Shown: piece by piece, positions 7,878 through 12,819 of the stretch
Position numbering within the stretch: the first letter of the stretch is position 1
Layout of the letters: every line of letters starts with the position of its first letter
The notes under the pieces: model-generated
The model's input: only the letters and a program-made list of their open reading frames with translations
Database searches by the model: none
Told to the model about the DNA's origin: nothing
Made by a program: the position numbers and the translations under genes
Source: Hyphomicrobiaceae bacterium
Lineage (GTDB): Bacteria > Pseudomonadota > Alphaproteobacteria > Rhizobiales > JAKIUO01
Assembly (NCBI GenBank): GCA_021647535.1
Contig: JAKIUO010000086.1
Span: 1-12,819, forward strand
Length of the DNA stretch: 12,819 nt
Reading direction: 5' to 3'

Positions 7878-8306
7878 TTAAAAAGGTTTTACAAATACCA
7901 GGACGACAATGATAACCATAAGAACTGTAGGAACTTCATTGATCAGTCTGTAAAAACCTTCGGTGCGCTGGTTATTATCCGCTTCAAAATCCTTGCGCCA
8001 TTTACCAAGCATGATGTGGAAAATGGTCAGGACGATGACCAATAACAGTTTCACGTGGAACCATGGCTGACTAAAAGCATGACTTTTAGCGGCAATGATA
8101 AATCCAAAAATCCAGCTGGAGATCATCGCCGGGTTCATGATGACTTTGAGCAAACGCCGTTCCATGAGCTTAAACAATTCGGATGTTTCAGAACCCGACT
8201 TTTGCTGAGAGTGATAAACAAACAAACGTGGCAGATAAAATAAACCGGCCATCCAGGCAATGATCGATATGACATGCAGTGCTTTTAACCATAAAAACGC
8301 ATCCAT
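7878..8306 (-). CDS. hemJ: Protoporphyrinogen IX oxidase, HemJ family (membrane protein)
   Basis: HemJ is the haem-binding inner-membrane enzyme that oxidises protoporphyrinogen IX to protoporphyrin IX in many alphaproteobacteria and cyanobacteria lacking HemG or HemY. The 142-residue protein has four hydrophobic helices at about 5-25, 55-75, 83-103 and 125-142. Conserved features include LHVISIIAWMAGLFYLPR, with likely haem-ligand H11, W18 and R27, then RRLLKVIMNPA (50-60) and PWFHVKLLL with K86 (81-89). AGGTGG lies 6 bases before the ATG. It is 45 bp downstream of hemE, so the two probably form a haem-synthesis operon. Confidence 0.93.
   Translation of the reverse strand: MDAFLWLKALHVISIIAWMAGLFYLPRLFVYHSQQKSGSETSELFKLMERRLLKVIMNPAMISSWIFGFIIAAKSHAFSQPWFHVKLLLVIVLTIFHIMLGKWRKDFEADNNQRTEGFYRLINEVPTVLMVIIVVLVFVKPF
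8047..8062. promoter_or_regulatory. Degenerate parS-like site inside hemJ
   Basis: AGTTTCACGTGGAACC matches parS at 13 of 16 positions, with one change inside the inner 14 bases. It encodes the W-F-H-V-K-L segment of HemJ, which is conserved for protein reasons, so the resemblance may be coincidence. Weak ParB binding is possible. Confidence 0.35.
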
Positions 8307-8351
8307 TTGAAACCACCTGTCTGTAAACCAAAAACACTATTTTGCGATCTA

Positions 8352-9449
8352 CTATTTAGCAGATCCGCGTACCAACTCCACCAGACGCTCTACATTTTTG
8401 AGCGGGGTCTCTTTGATGATGCCGTGACCCAGATTGAATATATGCCGTCCGCCCGCCAGAGTCTCGATTATTTTTCTGACCCTGTTCTCAAACTGTGGAC
8501 CACCGTTCAAAAGCAGCATGGGATCGAGATTGCCCTGGACGACTGCATGAGGTTGTAACTCATCACGAATGTAGGATAGCGATAGCGAGGTATCGCAACC
8601 AATGGCGTTGACGCCGGTTTTTTCGAGATAAGGCTTGTAAAGCGGCCCGACAGCGCGTGGAAAACCGATGATTGGTGTCAGAGGATGACTTTGTCCCAAC
8701 GCCTCGCAAATGCGGACCATAGGCTCCAGACACCATTTCTGGAATTCTTCATCTGGAAGAACACTCGCCCAACTGTCAAAAACCTGCACAACCTGCGCCC
8801 CGGCATCAATTTGCCCGCGCAAATACTCAATCGAACTGTCAACGAGCATGTCGATCATGTTCTGGAAGAGATCAGGATCACGATAAGCCAGGGTGCGCGC
8901 CGGGGCCTGATCGGGAGTGCCGCGCCCGGCGATCATGTAAGTGGCCACGGTGAAGGGGGCGCCGCAAAAGCCAATCAGCGTGGTTTCATCCGGCAGCTCC
9001 GATTTGATCCGGTCAACAGTTTCATAAATGCTCGAATAGGTTTTAGAAGTTTTCAAAGGATCAAGTTTTGCCAGACCGGCTGCGTCTGTAATCGGATCCA
9101 GTCTTGGGCCTTCACCGGTTTCAAAGCGTACCGGTTGGCCAAGGGCGTCTGGAACTACAAGGATATCTGAAAACAATATTGCAGCATCAAATCCATAACG
9201 CCGTATGGGTTGGAGTGTGACCTCGCAGGCATTTTTTGGATTGTAGCAAAGATTGAGAAAGCCGCCCGCTTGTTTGCGGACTTCGCGATACTCAGGAAGA
9301 TATCGTCCAGCCTGTCGCATCATCCAGATCGGTGGAGTGGCCGGTAGCGGATCTTTTGGTCCTTGCTTTAAAAGCTTGAGAAACGGTTTGTTGGAACTTG
9401 CCTTGCTGGCAGATTGATCGGTTGATTTTTGCGGTTGTCCACCAGACAT
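8352..9449 (-). CDS. hemE: Uroporphyrinogen decarboxylase HemE
   Basis: HemE removes four acetate carboxyl groups from uroporphyrinogen III to give coproporphyrinogen III in the cytoplasm. The 365-residue protein carries the signature MRQAGRYLPEYR (44-55) with substrate-binding R45. Catalytic D95 is in LFSDILVVP, Y171 in FCGAPFTVATYM, and FDSWA is at 224-228. H342 lies in NLGHGI (339-344). An N-terminal extension of about 20 residues, rich in Ser, Lys and Gln, precedes the usual start of the family. The ATG at 9449 is nevertheless supported by AGGA 7 bases upstream. A 7-bp hairpin with one G-U pair (8347-8364) overlaps the stop codon. The gene is divergent from maf across the candidate origin. 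Confidence 0.97.
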   Translation of the reverse strand: MSGGQPQKSTDQSASKASSNKPFLKLLKQGPKDPLPATPPIWMMRQAGRYLPEYREVRKQAGGFLNLCYNPKNACEVTLQPIRRYGFDAAILFSDILVVPDALGQPVRFETGEGPRLDPITDAAGLAKLDPLKTSKTYSSIYETVDRIKSELPDETTLIGFCGAPFTVATYMIAGRGTPDQAPARTLAYRDPDLFQNMIDMLVDSSIEYLRGQIDAGAQVVQVFDSWASVLPDEEFQKWCLEPMVRICEALGQSHPLTPIIGFPRAVGPLYKPYLEKTGVNAIGCDTSLSLSYIRDELQPHAVVQGNLDPMLLLNGGPQFENRVRKIIETLAGGRHIFNLGHGIIKETPLKNVERLVELVRGSAK

Positions 9450-9673
9450 GAGCTCATCCTAATAATAGATTCTATTTAAGTTGTTTTTGTTGTTTAGCAG
9501 TGAATAGCGTGAATTTCAGCGTAGCTCCAGCTTTTCAACAGATTCTCCTAAAATAGAATCCCCTGTGTGTCGTTCTTCAGGCTGAATCCATTGACTCTGA
9601 AAAAGCTGTTTTGGGATACAGAGGTCTTTGTTTTGAATCAACGCGTTCAAAAACCATAATCCTGTTGATCAGC

Positions 9674-9771
9674 TGTGGCTAACATTCTAAATCTGTGAGC
9701 ACAAACTGTGGAAGAGTCTTTTATTATTTTAACAGGGGAAACGCCTCGGGAATTGTCGCGTGTGTGGATGA
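9674..9771 (-). promoter_or_regulatory. Cluster of three DnaA-box-like 9-mers
   Basis: Read on the minus strand the boxes are TTAGCCACA (9674-9682), TCTTCCACA (9707-9715) and TCATCCACA (9763-9771). Against TTATCCACA they carry one, two and one mismatches, and all keep the CCACA end and the same orientation. The first two lie just left of the AT-rich stretch and the third lies right of it. Confidence 0.45.
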
Positions 9772-9865
9772 GAATCTGAACAAGCCAAGGGCGGCAACTG
9801 ATGAAATAGATAGCGGGGATAAACAGCCTTTTTGTCCCCAGCTCATCAAGGTCTGTTCGAGGTCG

Positions 9866-9881
9866 GTTTTCACGTGAAAGA
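9866..9881. promoter_or_regulatory. Degenerate parS-like site just upstream of maf
   Basis: GTTTTCACGTGAAAGA keeps the central 12-bp palindrome TTTCACGTGAAA and matches parS at 13 of 16 positions. It ends 14 bases before the maf start codon and lies at the edge of the candidate origin, so it could act as a weak ParB site or an operator for maf. Confidence 0.45.
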
Positions 9882-9895
9882 GAAAGAATAAAGCT

Positions 9896-10513
9896 GTGTT
9901 GCAAAACCCCAAAACCAAAATCATTCTGGCTTCCAATAGTTCAGGACGGGCCAGCTTGTTGCAAGGTGCGGGGATCAGCTTTACCAAAAAGGCGGCGGAT
10001 CTCGATGAACGTGCCATAGAAGAAGCTCTGACCGTTGAAGGGGTGGTGCCCGATCCGGTTGATGTCGCCATGGTGCTGGCCCGCGCCAAGGCCGAAACCA
10101 TCTCCCAAAATAATATGGATGCCTATGTGATCGGAGCCGATCAGGTGTTGGCGCTGGGGGATAAAATTTTTGATAAACCAGCGACCATGGAGATTGCCCG
10201 CAACAATCTTTTGAAATTTCGCGGCAAGACCCATTATCTGCACGCCGCTATCTGCGTGGTTAAAAATGGCAAAACCATCTGGCAGCATAATGAAAGCGCT
10301 CATATGACCATGCGCGATTTCAGTACTGATTTTCTGGCAGATTATCTGGTGGGTGCCGGGGACAGTGTGAAGACATCAGTCGGGGCTTATCGTCTGGAAG
10401 AAACCGGCATTCATCTGTTCGAAAAAATAGAAGGCAGCTATTTCACAATTCTCGGCCTGCCGCTTATTCCACTACTGGACTTTTTTCGAGATGAGGAAAT
10501 TCTAGCGCGGTAG
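9896..10513 (+). CDS. maf: Maf-family nucleoside triphosphate pyrophosphatase
   Basis: Maf proteins hydrolyse non-canonical or modified nucleoside triphosphates to monophosphates as a house-cleaning activity. The 205-residue protein has the N-terminal motif ILASNSSGRASLL (10-22), where SSGR stands in place of the common SPRR. GADQVL (80-85) carries the catalytic aspartate D82. KP (94-95), SVGAYRLEETG (161-171) and the C-terminal IEGSYFTILGLPLIPLL (178-194) follow. The closest type known to me is the alphaproteobacterial Maf near the origin. The exact substrate (pyrimidine nucleotides or 7-methyl-GTP) cannot be read from the sequence. Translation starts at GTG 9896, or possibly the next codon TTG, and the ribosome-binding site is weak. 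It is divergent from hemE, and the aroE and coaE genes often found downstream are absent. Confidence 0.92.
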   Translation: MLQNPKTKIILASNSSGRASLLQGAGISFTKKAADLDERAIEEALTVEGVVPDPVDVAMVLARAKAETISQNNMDAYVIGADQVLALGDKIFDKPATMEIARNNLLKFRGKTHYLHAAICVVKNGKTIWQHNESAHMTMRDFSTDFLADYLVGAGDSVKTSVGAYRLEETGIHLFEKIEGSYFTILGLPLIPLLDFFRDEEILAR

Positions 10514-10529
10514 TTTGCCCTGGCGGGCA

Positions 10530-10602
10530 TGTCCTTTCGGACAGAAAACCTACGCGGTTGGCGGCAAAGGGCCAGCCCTTTGCAAACCCATATTGGTTAT
10601 GG
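10530..10602 (-). repeat. Multi-hairpin intergenic repeat, copy B (inverted)
   Basis: Read on the minus strand: CCATA/TATGG around ACCAA (10588-10602), then GCAAAGGGCTGGCCCTTTGC (10564-10583). Next is AACC/GGTT around the loop GCGTA (10547-10559), then TGTCC/GGACA closed by GAAA (10530-10543). Over about 60 bp it aligns with copy C in inverted orientation, with roughly two thirds or more identity. Confidence 0.75.
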
Positions 10603-10647
10603 TGTTTGGGGGTGGATGGCATCAGCGCTAATATTAGCCTCAAACGG

Positions 10648-10692
10648 GACGCAGAGCGTCTTGGCCACGCATTCCCACGCAGAGCGTGGGAA
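10648..10692. repeat. Paired hairpins sharing the core CGCAGAGCG
   Basis: GACGCAGAGCGTC (10648-10660) is followed 11 bases later by a 9-bp perfect stem TTCCCACGC/GCGTGGGAA around the loop AGA (10672-10692). The central 9 bases are identical, so one looks like a shortened variant of the other. From memory, the second hairpin with flanking GCA and CGAGAG resembles a dispersed palindrome found in many unrelated bacterial genomes. I cannot verify this here. Confidence 0.7.
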
Positions 10693-10716
10693 CGAGAGTT
10701 CTTATCTTAATGTCTA

Positions 10717-10794
10717 TGGGGACCAATCCCCAAAATGGTTGCCAAAGGCTCGCCTTTGGCGCTATGCGCGTAGCATGTCTGTCCGGCGAGGACA
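10717..10794 (+). repeat. Multi-hairpin intergenic repeat, copy C
   Basis: In order: TGGGGA/TCCCCA around CCAA (10717-10732), then the 9-bp stem of GCCAAAGGCTCGCCTTTGGC (10741-10760). ATGC/GCAT around the loop GCGTA (10764-10776) follows, then TGTCC/GGACA around GGCGA (10780-10794). The linker GGCGCT between CCTTT and the GCGTA hairpin has the same 6-base length as in copies A and B. Confidence 0.75.
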
Positions 10795-10845
10795 TTTTGA
10801 GTTGTCCTACCGCTTTGTTATTTGAGGACATGCCCGTCTGGGCAG

Positions 10846-12378
10846 TTACGCTGCAACTGATCGTGGATGATCAATCACCGCTTTAATCCAGCTCTCGACT
10901 TTTATTTGATCGGGCAGGCTTTCACAGGCGCGCAGGTTTTTACCTTCTTTAGTCTGGCAATACAGTACCATCATGGAGTGCAGTTCTCCGGCAGTCATCT
11001 TGGAGAGGGAACGGCTGGTTCTGATACTGGCGGCGACAAGAATTTGCGCATGACCGCCGCGCAGCCCGGCAACTTCACAAACCAGACGGGCCTGATCTTG
11101 CCAGTCTTTGATGGTTTTTTCACGGATCCAGCCTGTATTAAGCTGGGTTGACAGATCGAGCGCATTGGCGGCGAGCAGGTCGGCGACCGTCGTGATGCCA
11201 TCGCGTTGCAGCCGGTCAGCAGTTTTTTTGCCAATGGAAGGGGCTTTTTCGACATCATCATTGAGCTCAAGATAAAAGCGTGGCGTGTGCGGGGACGTTT
11301 GCTTTGCAGAGGTTTTAACAGATTTGTTCCGACGAGCGCTGCGTGTGTCAACTTCAGCTGTTTCTGATACAGGTTGAAGCATTGGCAGTTTATCCGATTT
11401 TGGCGGGCGTACTGTTTTTCGGGTACGCACCAGTTTAAGATCGGGGCTGTCATGCTTTTTGATATAACGGCGTTCGATGACTTCTTTTTGATGCAGGGCG
11501 CGTACTTCACGATCATCTTCATTGAGATTTTTTTCAACCTTGCCGGTCTGCTGCAACTCGTCATAGGCGGCTCGTACAGCTTTGATCTGCTCGGCATCAT
11601 CTAGCTTGCGCAACACCCAGCGCAAGGGAATGGCAAGGCCAGCGACAAATGTATCAATGGTCAGATTGACTTTAGGCGGGGCAACAGAGGCTTCAAGAAA
11701 AGCCCGGTCGAGAATGCGCGAAAAACCAAGCGCGGCATAGATCACCAGTTCAGACAGGAAGCGGTGACAATTTTTGTTGAGACCAGCCAAAGGATCAACA
11801 GCACCACGATCGAGATTATAGTTGGATATGAGCGCATCATAATACTGGTTTGAGCGCGTCGCTCCGCGCCTGACCATATCGCCAACCCAGTCATCACTGT
11901 CGCCAGCTTCAACCGTCAGCCCGGCATAATCTTTTTCACCTTGTTGGCGCAGCATTTTATAGGATTTGTTGATGCTCCACTCGACAGCCCGATGCATGTT
12001 GTTTTCGGCTTCGCATTGTGCCGTATGAAAGGGCTGAATGGGGTCGGTATAATAGTGGCTGAGCACCCCGGCGCAATAAACCGCTTCTTCAAACTGCTTG
12101 TCGCAAAGGGCGCGCACCAGCTTGTCATACCAGATACTGGCTTTCATCGGTGCGCCGCCCCAGAATTCATCCCCCACGTGAAGCACATGGTTTTTAAAAT
12201 CCTTGAATTCTTTGTCCGGCGCTTTCGCCCCTTCAAGATAAATATCCACATGTTTGAGGAACAGACGCTGCCAGTCGTTGGCAGTATCATTCTCAAGAGG
12301 GCACAGAGCGTCCATGGCGAGCTTGTGATGAGTGCCATTGGCTTTGGTGGCATAGACAATATCGAACAGCATGGACAT
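10846..12378 (-). CDS. Predicted zinc-dependent phospholipase C-fold protein with C-terminal DUF4332-like helix-hairpin-helix domain
   Basis: The 510-residue protein has two parts. The N-terminal half (about 1-250) fits the zinc-dependent phospholipase C/S1-P1 nuclease fold. It has THHK (H17, H18), HVLHVGDE (H64, H67, D70), LSHYYTDPIQPFHT (H108, D112, H118) and HRAVE (H129, E133). The 4- and 6-residue spacings H108-D112-H118 and the final H-x3-E match the zinc ligands of Bacillus phospholipase C. A charged, disordered-looking linker (about 305-370) leads to a helix-hairpin-helix region, PSIGKKTADRLQRDGITTVADLL (380-402), typical of DUF4332. There is no signal peptide, so a cytoplasmic location is likely and the N-terminal Trp ligand of secreted relatives is absent. 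ATG 12378 has AAGGA 8 bases upstream. The in-frame TTG at 12481-12483 would overlap phhB and lacks support. Substrate unknown. Confidence 0.8.
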   Translation of the reverse strand: MSMLFDIVYATKANGTHHKLAMDALCPLENDTANDWQRLFLKHVDIYLEGAKAPDKEFKDFKNHVLHVGDEFWGGAPMKASIWYDKLVRALCDKQFEEAVYCAGVLSHYYTDPIQPFHTAQCEAENNMHRAVEWSINKSYKMLRQQGEKDYAGLTVEAGDSDDWVGDMVRRGATRSNQYYDALISNYNLDRGAVDPLAGLNKNCHRFLSELVIYAALGFSRILDRAFLEASVAPPKVNLTIDTFVAGLAIPLRWVLRKLDDAEQIKAVRAAYDELQQTGKVEKNLNEDDREVRALHQKEVIERRYIKKHDSPDLKLVRTRKTVRPPKSDKLPMLQPVSETAEVDTRSARRNKSVKTSAKQTSPHTPRFYLELNDDVEKAPSIGKKTADRLQRDGITTVADLLAANALDLSTQLNTGWIREKTIKDWQDQARLVCEVAGLRGGHAQILVAASIRTSRSLSKMTAGELHSMMVLYCQTKEGKNLRACESLPDQIKVESWIKAVIDHPRSVAA

Positions 12379-12401
12379 GACAGCTTCCTTTTCAAATGGG
12401 T

Positions 12402-12447
12402 CGGATATTTGATCCGTTGTTAACCCTATTTTGAAAACTGTTAACAG
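12402..12447. promoter_or_regulatory. Operator-like palindromes upstream of the phospholipase-like gene
   Basis: In the 85-bp gap before the ATG at 12378 lie CGGAT/ATCCG spaced by 5 bases (12402-12416), GTTAAC (12419-12424) and the 10-bp palindrome CTGTTAACAG (12438-12447). The two GTTAAC cores are exactly 21 bp apart, two helical turns. This suggests a dimeric regulator or two sites bound in phase. TTAACC is also a CtrA-type half-site. No clear -35/-10 pair was chosen. Confidence 0.4.
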
Positions 12448-12463
12448 ATGGTAAACAAGGCGA

Positions 12464-12763
12464 TCAGCCAAGGCTCTTTGCAAATCTGTCCATGCTGGCT
12501 GCCAGTTTCATATCAAGTGAGGTGAGGCCCCCCGCATCATGAGTGGCCAGCGTGACCTCGACCTTGCTCCAGACATTGAACCACTCAGGATGGTGATCCA
12601 TTTTTTCGGCGATGAGGGCGACGCGCGTCATCCAGCCAAACGCTTCATTAAAGTTCTTGAAGGTGTAGGATCGGCTGATGGCCTCGCGACCCTCCGTTTT
12701 TTTCCAGCCCGTCAGTTTTGCCAGTTCTTGCTCAATTTCAGCCTGTGTCAGTTTTTGTGCCAT
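12464..12763 (-). CDS. phhB: Pterin-4a-carbinolamine dehydratase
   Basis: This small enzyme dehydrates 4a-hydroxytetrahydrobiopterin to quinonoid dihydropterin, recycling the cofactor of aromatic amino-acid hydroxylases. Many bacteria carry it without a linked hydroxylase. The 99 residues include the family signature EKMDHHPEWFNVW (53-65) with catalytic H57 and H58, then H75 in ATHDAGG and D84 in TSLD. TGWKKTEGREAISRSYTF (18-35) is the typical N-terminal strand region. I chose ATG 12763 because AGGGA lies 8 bases upstream. The ATG at 12769 adds two residues but leaves only two bases after that site. No phenylalanine hydroxylase gene is in the window. It lies upstream of, and in the same direction as, the phospholipase-like gene, separated by 85 bp. 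Confidence 0.93.
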   Translation of the reverse strand: MAQKLTQAEIEQELAKLTGWKKTEGREAISRSYTFKNFNEAFGWMTRVALIAEKMDHHPEWFNVWSKVEVTLATHDAGGLTSLDMKLAASMDRFAKSLG

Positions 12764-12789
12764 ATTCATTTTCCCTGTTTGCTTGTTTT

Positions 12790-12819
12790 TCTATAGCCTA
12801 CGTGGCAGATCAGGAGCAA
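12790..12819 (-). promoter_or_regulatory. Possible promoter of phhB
   Basis: On the minus strand TTGCTC (12814-12819) and TATAGA (12790-12795) are separated by 18 bases, a plausible sigma-70-type pair about 21 bases before the upstream ATG. The -35 touches the window edge, so its context is not visible. Confidence 0.35.

Larger units (their letters stand above)
9450..9895. other. Candidate chromosome replication origin (oriC) between hemE and maf
   Basis: This 446-bp gap has no credible gene. Eight GANTC sites start at 9468, 9541, 9556, 9584, 9593, 9635, 9714 and 9772. About 1.7 would be expected by chance in the gap. Three DnaA-box-like sequences lie at 9674-9771, an IHF-like site (AATCAACGCGTTC) at 9636-9648, and an AT-rich stretch at 9717-9733. 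An inverted repeat GGGGA/TCCCC lies at 9815-9839 and a degenerate parS at 9866-9881. The Caulobacter origin also lies beside hemE and contains GANTC, DnaA, IHF and CtrA sites. I found no TTAA-N7-TTAA CtrA site. The hemE and maf promoters must also lie here, but no clear -35/-10 pair stood out. Confidence 0.6.
10515..10845. repeat. Palindrome-rich intergenic element with 20-bp imperfect terminal inverted repeats
   Basis: The 331-bp gap between the maf stop (ends 10513) and the stop of the convergent phospholipase-like gene (begins 10846) is filled end to end by this element. The left end TTGCCCTGGCGGGCATGTCC (10515-10534) matches the reverse complement of the right end (10826-10845) at 17 of 20 positions. 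Inside are repeat copies B and C in opposite orientations, with a central pair of related hairpins between them. No protein-like reading frame is convincing. It could be a non-autonomous mobile element, a composite BIME-like array, or a convergent-gene terminator region. Confidence 0.7.

Noticed and set aside
9815..9839. GGGGA/TCCCC inverted repeat as a Rho-independent terminator
   Set aside because: The T run is in the loop side rather than after the stem, the stem has a mismatch, and no gene ends just before it.
9647..9904. An 85-codon reading frame on the minus strand in the hemE-maf gap
   Set aside because: No family resemblance, overlap with the maf start, and origin-like features throughout the same bases.
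10529..10831. Open reading frames of about 60-100 codons on both strands across the palindromic element
   Set aside because: They translate the hairpin repeats themselves, lack ribosome-binding sites and resemble no protein family I know. Structure at the DNA level explains the region better.
12172..12185. Another CACGTG (CCCCCACGTGAAGC) as a parS site
   Set aside because: The left arm has no match to parS and the site lies far inside a coding region. It is a chance CACGTG.
11374..12423. Long plus-strand frames opposite the phospholipase-like gene
   Set aside because: They are antisense shadows. The minus-strand frame has a coherent zinc-ligand pattern and domain structure.
12379..12483. 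N-terminal extension of the phospholipase-like protein from the TTG at 12481-12483
   Set aside because: It overlaps the phhB 3' end and lacks a ribosome-binding site. The ATG at 12378 has AAGGA at proper spacing, and palindromic control elements occupy the extension.

Overview
The window looks like the origin-proximal part of an alphaproteobacterial chromosome. The evidence is the gene order hemE, hemJ, rho, mnmE, mnmG, rsmG, parA, parB on the minus strand, with maf divergent from hemE, plus several parS centromere sites. By eye the base composition is moderate to AT-leaning for this class. The protein sequences do not let me name a genus or order with confidence.

Positions 1-9449 carry a compact minus-strand housekeeping block. 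hemE and hemJ are haem-synthesis genes, rho encodes the transcription terminator, mnmE and mnmG modify tRNA wobble uridines, rsmG methylates 16S rRNA, and parA and parB segregate the chromosome. ParB lacks only its last few residues at the window edge. Three perfect 16-bp parS sites lie inside rsmG, between mnmG and mnmE, and between mnmE and rho. Two degenerate copies lie in hemJ and just before maf. ParB, ParA and their loading sites are therefore all within about 10 kb.

Positions 9450-9895, between hemE and maf, hold no gene and are the best candidate for the replication origin. Eight GANTC (CcrM-type methylation) sites occur within 309 bp. The stretch also has three DnaA-box-like sequences in one orientation, an IHF-like site, a short AT-rich stretch and a degenerate parS. 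In Caulobacter the origin also lies next to hemE.

Positions 9896-10513 encode a Maf-family pyrophosphatase. From 10515 to 10845, the gap between the stop codons of two convergent genes is filled by a palindrome-rich element bounded by 20-bp imperfect inverted repeats. It contains two inverted copies (B and C) of a multi-hairpin repeat and a central pair of hairpins sharing the core CGCAGAGCG. A third copy (A) lies between mnmG and mnmE at 4635-4721. In all three copies one hairpin keeps the loop GCGTA while its stem changes by paired substitutions.

The right end (10846-12763, minus strand) leaves the usual hemE/maf neighbourhood. It carries a predicted cytoplasmic zinc-dependent phospholipase C-fold protein fused to a DUF4332-like helix-hairpin-helix domain, followed upstream by a pterin-4a-carbinolamine dehydratase gene. 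No tRNA, rRNA, CRISPR array or transposase gene was seen.
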